DNA of 64,000 nucleotides, taken from Pelagophyceae sp. CCMP2097. Its lineage: Eukaryota > Sar > Pelagophyceae. The notes under the pieces are model-generated. The model did no database searches. It had not been told where the DNA came from and worked only from the letters and a program-made list of their open reading frames with translations. This document shows positions 42,033 to 50,958 of this stretch, piece after piece. A program made the translations under genes and the position numbers. Each line of letters begins with the position of its first letter. The first letter of the stretch is position 1. The stretch spans positions 75,653-139,652 of the forward strand of contig MU657210.1 of assembly GCA_026770575.1 (NCBI GenBank), in the 5' to 3' direction.

Positions 42033-42165
42033 CACGTGCCAAAATAAGGCTTCGCCTAAAATTGTTCAGCGATCCCTAGTTTTTTTTCCTCCAGCCGCGC
42101 GCCGCGTCGTTGAGCGCTCGGACCTCGCCCACGATCTCGACGACGCTTGGCGTCGTCGAGGCCGT

Positions 42166-43128
42166 ATGGTCCTCTTCAAGCTGTTCCTGTTTGCCGGCTT
42201 GGCGTGCGCTCTACTCCTGTGCCTCGCAAGCCACCACGCGCTTCCGCAGACCGAGGCGCTCTCGCCGGCCGCCCTGGGAGCGACCGCTGCGCGAACCTTT
42301 GCTCTTTCACCCGCGCCGACGGCCGCGCCGACGGTTGCGCCGACAGCGGCGCCGACGGTCGCGCCGACGGCGGCGCCGACGGTCGCGCCCACCATCGGCA
42401 ACCACGAAGAAGACTTGGAGGTGCTGCGCGCCGCCGTCGAAACGAGTCTCGCGGTCCTGCGCGAGATCCGCGCGCGCGCATTCACGCCCGGGTGTCACGC
42501 GCCCGATTGCTGGTGGCAGGCCTCGGCCGGCGCCGCCATTTCAGCGGTGCAAGAAGCGTGCCGGGCGTACGCCCTTTCGCGCTACGGCCCAGAGCCATAC
42601 CTCGCCCAGATGGACGTTTCGTTCCCAGAGTCCATGGGCGGCGGCGATGCTTCCCTCGTCTTCGAGCTGGCGCCGCTGGAGCTCGTGCCGTACTCTGTTT
42701 ACTTTTTCCTCGAAAAAGTCCTCGCCAGCAATCAAGGAGGTAAATTCAGCCGCAACGCGCCGCACGTCCTGCAGGCGAGCCTCCACGGAGCCGGCGAAAC
42801 ACTCTTATTTCAGGAGTACGACGCAAGATGGCCGCACAAAGCGCGGACGCTGGGCTACGCGGGGCGGCCGGGCGGAAGCGGTGCGGTGTACATTTCGACG
42901 ATAGACAACACGCGCAACCACGGTCCGGACCGCAAGGGCGAGTCGGACGTTGGCTTCGGCAGGCTCCTCGAAGCGAGCACGGTCGTCGTGGAAAAAATGA
43001 CTAGGCAGCCCGGCGCGCAGAAGATGGGCTTTATCACAGACGCCGCGCACCACATCAAGATCACGGCGATCCGATGCCTCGCGCCCGCCGAGCGCGACGC
43101 CGTGCTGCGGGACGGGCAGAGTCGATGA
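42166..43128 (+). CDS. membrane-anchored or secreted cyclophilin-like protein
   Basis: 320 residues from ATG 42166. An N-terminal signal anchor (FLFAGLACALLLCLA) leads to a mucin-like stalk of (APTAAPTV)n repeats, a likely O-glycosylated spacer. The C-terminal 180 residues match the cyclophilin-like domain common in diatoms and other algae: LVFELAPLELVPYSVYFFLE, NAPHVLQASLHG, LLFQEYDARWPHKARTLGYA, GRPGGSGAVYISTIDNTRNH and FGRLLEASTVVVEKM. Canonical catalytic residues of animal PPIases (FHR, QGG) are not seen in normal form, so isomerase activity is doubtful. Type II Golgi or secreted topology is inferred. Confidence 0.75.
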   Translation: MVLFKLFLFAGLACALLLCLASHHALPQTEALSPAALGATAARTFALSPAPTAAPTVAPTAAPTVAPTAAPTVAPTIGNHEEDLEVLRAAVETSLAVLREIRARAFTPGCHAPDCWWQASAGAAISAVQEACRAYALSRYGPEPYLAQMDVSFPESMGGGDASLVFELAPLELVPYSVYFFLEKVLASNQGGKFSRNAPHVLQASLHGAGETLLFQEYDARWPHKARTLGYAGRPGGSGAVYISTIDNTRNHGPDRKGESDVGFGRLLEASTVVVEKMTRQPGAQKMGFITDAAHHIKITAIRCLAPAERDAVLRDGQSR

Positions 43129-43238
43129 CGGCGCAGTCGACCGTCGGCGCGCCGAATCTCAAGACCAAAGTGCCCTGGTCTCGTGACGCTTGAAGAAGAG
43201 TCTTAATGCACTGGGCGGGAACCGTCCGAGCCGCGCGT

Positions 43239-44672
43239 TCACTTCGGGCGCGCGCGCTGTTTCGTCGGCTGCGGCGCCGCCTCGATGGCGGTGGCCTCGA
43301 GCTCGGCAATGGCGGCCTCGAGGTCGGCGACGCGGCGCGCTCTGGCCTCGTCGCGGCGCTGCGCCTCCCGCCGCAGGCCGTCGATCTCCCGCCGCAGGCC
43401 GCCGATCTCATCCTTCAGGCCGCCGATTACATCCTTCTGCCGCTCGATATACGTGTACGCCGTGTTGCACTCGCCCTCGTGGTTGTCCCGGTCCTCCGTC
43501 ACCTTGTCCCTCTCCTCTGTGACCGTGTCTCGCTCCTCCTTGATCGCGACGAAAATGGTCTCGTGTGACGCGTGGAGCGAGGCGAGGGCGGCGAGGCCGC
43601 TCGCCGGCGCCGCTGTCGCGCGGCGCGGCGCAGCGACCTCGGCCGCGGCCTCGACGGCTCCGTCCGCGTCGACGTCGATCGTTTCGACGAGCGCGCCTCC
43701 GACGAGCGCCCGCAGCCGCGCGATCTCCCGGTTTGCGTCATCGAGGCTGCTGGATAGCGGCGCCGAATCGAACGCCTCGACGCCTCGGTCTTGCAGCCGC
43801 TTGGCTCGGGGCTCGTCGTCCAAAGCACTGTCGCCGAGCCCCTCGCCGTCGACAGAGGCCTCGGCCGCGGCGGCGTCGCCCGCGTCGTCAGAGGCCTCGA
43901 CGCGGCGTTTGCGGCTTGATGCAGCAGCCGGTGGAGTCGCTGCTTTGAGCGCCCGGTCCACAAGACTGGCCCGCTTCTCCTGTTTCCTCTCCTTGGCGTT
44001 TGGCGGAGCTTGCGACGGCTCGAACGTGTCGTCGTCAGACGGCAGCACCTCGAGGTCGTTGGCGCGAATGGTGCGGCTCGTGTCGGCGAACCGCACAGCC
44101 CACCAGCCTTTTCCGATCCTTGACTCGACGAGGCCGCGCCGCGCGGAGTCACTCACGAGGCAGATGCGCGCCCCAACCTGCACGGCTCGTGCTGCCATGG
44201 TGGTCGCCTGCTCCTCTTGCTGCTTCTCCCCCGCGTTCAGCGGAGCTTGCGATGGCTCGAACGTGGCGTCGTCGGACGGCAGCACCTCGAGGTCCTTAAT
44301 GTGGATGTTGCGGCTCGCGTCGATGAATCGCACGACCCACCAGCCTCCACCGCCTTGTGACTCGACGACGCCGCGCAGCGCCGAGTCGCTCACGAGGCAG
44401 ACCCGCGCCCCAACGTGCACGCCTGGTGCTGCCATGATGGTCGCCTGCTTCTCTTGCTGTCTCTCGTGCCCGCTCGGCGGAGCTTGCGACGGCTTGAACG
44501 TGGCGTCGTCGGACGGCAGCACCTCGAGGTCATTGGCGCGAATGTTGCGGCTCGTGTCGGTGAACCGCACGGCCCACCAGCCTCCACCACCTTGTGACTC
44601 GACGACGCCGCGCCGCGCCGCGTCGCTCGCGAGGCAGACGCGCGCCCCAACGTGCACGCCTCGTGCCGCCAT
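43239..44672 (-). CDS. triple SH3-like-repeat coiled-coil protein
   Basis: 477 residues from ATG 44672 (MAARGVHVGARVCLASDAAR). Three tandem units of about 80 residues each begin Met-Ala-Ala and contain VGARVCLVSDSARRGVVESQ, GGGGWWAVRF and RANDLEVLPSDDATFEPSQA. The pattern (GARV, a Gly turn, WWxVRF, a final LEVL strand) fits a small SH3/Tudor-like barrel. At DNA level the units are about 85-90% alike, so the duplications are recent. The C-terminal half has a basic stretch (SRKRRVEASDD, possible nuclear signal), a disordered acidic part and a coiled coil with short repeats (EERDTVTEERDKVTEDRD, IGGLKDEIGGLRREIDGL). Family unknown. Confidence 0.7.
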   Translation of the reverse strand: MAARGVHVGARVCLASDAARRGVVESQGGGGWWAVRFTDTSRNIRANDLEVLPSDDATFKPSQAPPSGHERQQEKQATIMAAPGVHVGARVCLVSDSALRGVVESQGGGGWWVVRFIDASRNIHIKDLEVLPSDDATFEPSQAPLNAGEKQQEEQATTMAARAVQVGARICLVSDSARRGLVESRIGKGWWAVRFADTSRTIRANDLEVLPSDDDTFEPSQAPPNAKERKQEKRASLVDRALKAATPPAAASSRKRRVEASDDAGDAAAAEASVDGEGLGDSALDDEPRAKRLQDRGVEAFDSAPLSSSLDDANREIARLRALVGGALVETIDVDADGAVEAAAEVAAPRRATAAPASGLAALASLHASHETIFVAIKEERDTVTEERDKVTEDRDNHEGECNTAYTYIERQKDVIGGLKDEIGGLRREIDGLRREAQRRDEARARRVADLEAAIAELEATAIEAAPQPTKQRARPK

Positions 44673-44893
44673 GCCGGGCGCCCGCCTAAGCCCGCTCGGT
44701 CTCGCGCGCGTCGCGCGCGCTCGAGCGCTCGCAACCAATAATTTCAAATTCGAACACAGGACTTGATGTACACTTTTGTCCTTGCTTGCTTATAATCCAC
44801 CCTGTCCTTCAGAGTCGCGTCGTCGAGGAAATTACAAGGATTCGCGCGGACATGTATCAGGTGTCGTCTTCGTGGGGCCGGCCGCAGCGCGGG

Positions 44894-47800
44894 CTACGTG
44901 AGGTCGATGACCTCTATCTGCGAGGGCGCCCTCGACGGCGGAGGGCTCCCGAACGTGAACGGCGTTGGACTCCAGAAGCTGAACGGCGCCGTCGGCCTCG
45001 ACGGCGCCGCCATGGAAGAACTCCCCGAGAAGAACGCCGGCGTCGTCCCGAAGGGGAAGGCCGGCTTCATCGCCGACCTGCGCACCGGTCTCGGCGCGGC
45101 CGGTTTCTTCTTCTTCTTCTTCTTCCTCTCCGGCGCGGCGAGCTTCGCGGGCACCGCCGGCGGCGCCACGGCGGGCAGCGTCAGCCGCCCCGCGGGCGCG
45201 ACGAGCGCGGAAACGACGACGCGCTTCTTCTTCGCAGACGAAGGCGTCAGCGGCGCGCCGCCCTGCCACGGCCGCTTCCGCGGGCTCTTGTGCGGGCTGC
45301 GTGCGGCGCCGTCGGGCGCGGTCTCAAAGGCGGTCTCGGCGAAGACGGATCCCGTCGTCGTCCGCGGCGCGGCGCCGTCGACGTCCGCGGCGCTCGCCGC
45401 GTCGCACTTGGCCAGCGCCTGTTGCGAAAGGAGGCTCCGCAGCGCGGGCACCTCCGTCTCGGCGGGCGTCGCCCAGACGCGCGCGTCGCCGTCGAGGGAA
45501 CGAGTGCCTTCGAGCTTTTGGCAGTCCACAGCGGAGCAGGCCAGGACCACAAACTCGAAGCCTTGGCCAAACTCGCGGTTGATCGGCTGCAGCGCCGAAT
45601 CCACGCCTTGGTAGAAATTCTCGTCGATCTTCGTCCGCGAAAACGCGTTGCGCGCCGCGGCCACGTCCTTCAACGAAGTCTCCTGAGCGAGTCCCAGATT
45701 TTCAATCACTTCCGCGCGGTTGAGCATGTCCGTCTGCGTCGCGACAAAGACGACGTCGCCGACGCCGCGTTCCCGCGCGCACCGCTCGCGGAAGGTGAGC
45801 GTCAAGGCGTCGTAGACCGTCTTGTCGTTGACCGCTCGGCGAATATTTGAAATAAACCACAAAGCGTCCGCCTCCTTCAAAGCCGACTTGACGACGGCGT
45901 CGCGCGCCGAGTTGTCGTCGCGCAGACCAGGCGCGTCGACCAATTTCGCGTTTGCCGCCAGAGCGGCCCACGGCCCGCGGATCGTCACGCGCCGCACCAA
46001 AGGCCACAGAGCACCTTCAGCCGCCGTCGCCGACGAGTCGACGTACTGCTCCGACGCGGTGCGCAGCTCAGCGGCGTCGTTTGCGGAGATGTGGATGCGC
46101 GCGCCGATGGACTCGTGCGCCTCGAAGAAGAAGACCAAGGGCGCCATCTTCGCGCGCTTCGTCGGCCGCTCAGAGAGCCCCATGAGCTTGTCGACGTCGA
46201 ACGCGCCGAAGAGCGACCGGACCTTGTCGTAGGCCAGTCTTGCTGCGTTTTCTTCCGCGGGCGGCGCGGCCGTCGAGAGCGGGCCTTCGCTGAGGCGGAC
46301 CTTGAGCCATGACACGTACGGCTCCACCTCTAAACGCCAAATCTCGGCGTCGCACAGCTCCACGTCGCACTCGTAGCGCACGGTGCCGATGCATCTGCGG
46401 AGAAAGGCCAGTTCCACAATAGCTGCGGTGCACGCCCTCATGCACGACGTCGGCAGAATCTCCACCTCGCCCAGTAAAGCGTTGAGCAGCGAAGACTTGC
46501 CCGCGCCCGTGTCCCCAATCACAATCGCAGAATAAGCTTCCGACGGCGGGGCCCAGTACGCTTCCGTCGGCGCCGTCAGCGCCCGCAGCCCGTCGCCGAA
46601 CGCGCGCCGCGACGGCGCAACGCCGTCGGCGCCGCGCAGCGCGTGCGCGACGGCGTTGCGCGCGGCGCGCAAAGCGCAGACGAGGTTGGCACAAGCTGCG
46701 CGCGCGTCGTCGGCCTCGGCGGCCTTAACGCCCGCGGTCGCCGCCGCCACCACGCCCGCAAACGTACAGCGGTAGTGCGTCAGTGCCACGGCGCCGGCCG
46801 CCAAGACCTGCGCCTCGACGCCGGCGAACGAATCGTCGTCGCCGCCGCAGCTGCAGCAGAGCTCGTCGACGAGGAGCGGCACGGCGCGGCTGGCCTCGAG
46901 CGCGTCTACGAGCTGCGCCGCGGCGCTGGCGCGCGCGGTGGTGCACGAGTCCTCGCCGGGGCCGTACATCGCCGCCTCGACGAGCCACGCCTTCGCGACG
47001 TCGTCGCGGAACGCCGCGGCCGAGTGCCCTTGCGCGTGGGCCTTTGCGACGGTGACGAGCCGGCGCCGCGCCACCGCAGAGCCGAGTTGCGCGGCCAGCC
47101 GCGCCGCCATGCCAGCCACCGCCAAAACGTCCGTTGCGCGGCCATTGGTCGCCAGCTCCCCTGCAATCTCGGTGAACGACGCGCCGGAAAGGTCCGGGAT
47201 TACGTCGCAGACGTCGCTATCGCCCATTGAAGCCAACACGTCAAAGTCCACACCTTCAGCCGCGAGCGCGGAAACGACGCGGAGCGAACAGCCGACCGGA
47301 AAGGCCGAATCATCGACGAGGCGCTCGACGCACGCCTCGAGTTGCAAGGCGCCGTCGTCATACTTGGCCGTCTCGACGGGCGGTTCGAGGTGCGCGAGGT
47401 AGGGCCCGCCGTGCGGCCAGCCCGACCAGGCGGGCAGCTTGGACGCGGCGGGGGCGCGGCGCGCGTTGACGTCGGCGATTGCGGCCAAAGCGTCCCTCTT
47501 CGTCGCAGGGCGGACGTCGGGCGCAGCCGCCCAGTCGTTGTGTACCTGGCGCAGCACGTCGTCGGCGCCGAGCGCTCTGGTCGCGTAGCTCAGCTCGGCG
47601 AAGGTGCGCGCGGCGGCGCCCTGGTTCGTGGCGCACGAAACGCAGAGCGCCGCGTGCGTCGTCGATGACGCGCACGCGCTGCAGCGCTTCTTCGCCGAGA
47701 GGTGGTTCGTGTTCACCATGCGCACGAGGGCTTGGAGCGACGAGAGCGACGCCTCGACGAGCGTCGTCGTCGAATAGACGATGAGCTGCTTGGCCACAGA

Positions 47801-49144
47801 GCGGATGGCGGCGCCGATGTTCACCTTTGAGGCCTGGGCGCGGCCCGTGGCCTCGCCGAGGAGGACCCCAAGCTTAAAAGCGCGCTCGGCGGCTCGGACG
47901 ACGGCGTCAACGTTCGATTCGGCGGCATTATCGGCGGCAGCGCCGCAGATCTCCGAGAGAGGGGTGGGGACCCTCAACGTCTGGATCGTAAAACGTTTCC
48001 CCCCGGGCCGAGCGTTGGGGACGCGATGCATTTCGTGCTTGACGTAATTCTGGTTTGTCGAGCCGAGGCGGAGGAGGACCGGGGCTAGCGCAAATGTCAG
48101 AGACGAGTGCTTCATGACCGCGTCCAGCGCGTCGCGGTCGTCGTCGGCGACCGTGCATAAAGCCGCCGCCTCGACCATGCACGCCACGGCGGCATCGCAG
48201 TTCGGCATCGCCTCGGCCCACGCCGTCGCCATGCGCCACGCCTGCCGCGCCGCGCCCCCGTACAAAGCGCGCTTGGCGTCCGCGAGGCGCTTCTCCGCGA
48301 GGCCGCGAAGGTAGCCCGTTCCAAGCAAAGCGCCGCCGGCCGCAGAGTACGGTGCCAGCGCGCCGAGCGCCGCCGAAACGGCCGCCCACGCGCCTTGGAA
48401 GTCGTCGCCCGCGGCGTCTGAACTGCCGTCGTACAGGAGCGCGTCTGCTAAAAACGTCGCCACTTTCCCACAGCCGTGCACCGCGGGCGCCGGCCGCACG
48501 TGCAAGTCCAGCAGCGCCGCCGCGAGACGGAGCTGCTGCGGCACGCCGAGGCCTCGAAGCGCCGCCGCCGAAATCACGGAGACTGCTTTGTCGACGACGA
48601 GCAGCGCCGCCTCCGGCGGGCCCAGCGCCGTCAGGCCGACGAAGCAGGCGCACGCCGTCGCCATCGCCTCGTCGTCGCCGTCCTCCGCCGCCCGCGCCGC
48701 CGAGACGATCAGTTCCCGTACGGCCGCCGCCGTCACTGCGCCAGAAGGCGGCGACGCGGGTGCCAACGCGACCCCTCCGGGCGCGGCCGCGAAGCGGCTC
48801 TGCGCGAGTGTCGGCGCGGCGAGGGCGACGACTTCCGAGGCGAGGAGCGCTGAAACGCGGCGCGCGCCGGCGGCGTCGGCGACACGCGCCAGCCTCACCA
48901 CAGCCGCGGCGTCGCCGCCGACTGCGTGGAACGCGAGCCGCGCGGCCGCGAGCGCCAAAACGTCCAGCGGCGCCGCCGACGTGGGCGCGTTGTGGAGCGC
49001 GCGGCAGAAGACGCCGATCGGCGACGCGCTCAATGGCTCAAAGCCGGCCATGAAATCGCCGCCCGCAAAGGCCAAGCCCGTCGAGGTGGCCATAACCTCG
49101 AAGAAAATCTTTGCGTTGCGCTCCAACCGCGCGTCCAACGAAGA

Positions 49145-49175
<31 letters not shown>

Positions 49176-50467
49176 GGCACGGCGGTCGACGGCGCGCGGC
49201 GCAGGTGATCCAGCGGGACGTGGTCCTGGACCTCGACGTCGCCCGCTTCGCCGCCCAGAAAGGCGAGGCTCGCTCTTTTCTGCGCGTGGTCGACTGAAAC
49301 GACGACGCTGCCCGCGTGCCAGTGGCCGCCCAAACGCACGTCGACGGCGTCTCCGATGCGGAGCGGCCGCTCGGGCGCCGTGGCCATGGCCGTGCCGGCG
49401 CCGAGCAACGCCCCCGCCGCAAACGTCACGCGGCCGTCGCCCGACGCCCCGGTGCAGCGGTCCTCGAGGTCCGTGAGGTCCGAGAGGCCACCGAAATGCA
49501 GCGCGCCGCCGTCGGGCGCGGTCGCTCGGGCGCAAGCCGAGAGCTGCTCGCCGAGGCCGGACTGCCGCGCGTCGAGCGCGTCTGCCCAGCCGGCGAGGCG
49601 CTGCGCGACGTCGCCGTCCGGCGCGCGGCCCTGGAGGCGGGTGCGCCAGCGCTGCGAGACGGCGTCGATCGAGTGCATGAGGCCGTCGGTGAGCTTTATC
49701 CGCGCGTGCTCGTCGGCGAGGCTCGCCGCGGACGCGGACACGGCACCGCTGGACCAGAGTCTCGCCAGCAGTTCCGTCGCCGCCTCGAGGCGGCCTGCGT
49801 GCGCCTCGCCGTCGCCCAAGACGAGCTGCGCTTCGATGCACGCGGCCACCGGCGCAAAGTCCGCGTCCGCCGCCCCGCGCGAACACGCGCACGCCACGTC
49901 GCCGTAGAACGCCGATTCGTCCGCGTCGTCGTCGTCATCTTCGGCGAGCTCTGGGAAGAAGCGGCGCACCGGCAAGAGGCGGTCCGCGCGCGCCGCGGTG
50001 CGGGCGGCAGCGGCGCGCACGCCGCAGACGGCGCACTTGCGCGCCGAATGGCGCCGCGCGGCGTCGTCGAGCGCGGCCGCCGCACACGCGCGCGCTCGAG
50101 GCTCGTCGCCTTGCCGCAGCGCGTCTTCCGCGGCCGAAACTGCCCGGGCCGCGGAGACGCGGTCCGCAAGCGCCGCCAGCGCTAAAACGCCGCGGCGGTG
50201 GGCCGCTTCATTCCGCGCGACTTCGGCCGCGAAAAGCGCGCACTGCGCCTCGTAGTGCGCCTCGTCGCCGTCGGCGCTGCCCTGATGCGAGGCGTCCACC
50301 AAAAAGCCCCCGGCAACATCCACATCGGTGCCGCGCCGCTCCACGATTTCGCAGATGCGCCGCGCCGTCCGCGCCAGCGCCGCTTCGCCCAGCGCCGCTT
50401 CTCCCAGGCCACCCAGCGCGGCTTCACCCAACGAGGACGAGCCCGCGGCGGCCCGGCCCGTGCGCAT
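44894..50467 (-). CDS. giant nuclear dynamin-like GTPase with SUMO-interacting C-terminus
   Basis: A 1857-residue intronless protein. Residues about 1-1330 are a long helical, Ala-rich region with a zinc-ribbon-like CSACASSTTHAALCVSC, a second Cys pair (KCAVCGV) and a Tudor/Agenet-like segment (GDAVDVRLGGHWHAGSVVVS). The GTPase domain starts near residue 1310: G1 VIGDTGAGKSSLLNALLG, switch I Thr in ACTAAIVEL, G3 LVDAPGLRDD, G4 TQTD. The sequence around G1, with EVEILPTSCMRACTAAIVE, most resembles SLIP-GC/NUGGC and related nuclear large GTPases. The tail carries basic nuclear signals (HKSPRKRP, a Lys-only run), nucleoporin-like FG/FSF motifs (AFPFGTTPAFF, FSFWSPTPFTFGSP) and ends QIEVIDLT, a textbook SUMO-interacting motif. 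Lack of introns across 5.6 kb is unusual here. Confidence 0.8.
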
Positions 50468-50958
50468 TTTCGGGCCGCGTCGACGGGCGAGCCTCGGACC
50501 CGGGTCCCCGCACCGCTCCCACTGGAAGCGCGGTGCGCTCCTCGAGACTCCCGAGGTCTCTTCGAACTCAGGCTCTCCGAGTCCCTCGACGCTCTTTCAA
50601 ACTAAAAAATCCTGAAATCAACCGTCCTCTCCGGGAAAATTGGCGCCGCAGCGCCACCCCGACGGAGAGGCTGCACGCCGTGCGTGCGCCGGCTTCCGAG
50701 CCGCGCCGAGAATTCGCCAATCGAACGGGTTCGTGATGAAAGGCGCCTTGAGGGATGGGCAGAAGTCCCTACTAGTGCCTGCCTCTCCCCGGGATATTAA
50801 ATCAAACCCTCACGCCTCACTAGTGAGCTCCACGGCCTCGGCGTGTCCAAGTGCGTGACCGAAGCGTAGGTAAGCGTCGTTTTAGTTTTCAGCCACGACC
50901 CAACGGACCTCAACGGCATTTTCGTGAACTCCGGGTCGAGCGAGATCTGGAAACCAGA
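50468..50958. promoter_or_regulatory. divergent promoter of nuclear GTPase and PDH E1
   Basis: 491 bp between divergent starts. It contains GAAAATTGGCGCCGC at about 50635, an E2F-like palindromic core, and GAATTCGCCAATCG at about 50710. No TATA box is obvious. Confidence 0.45.
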
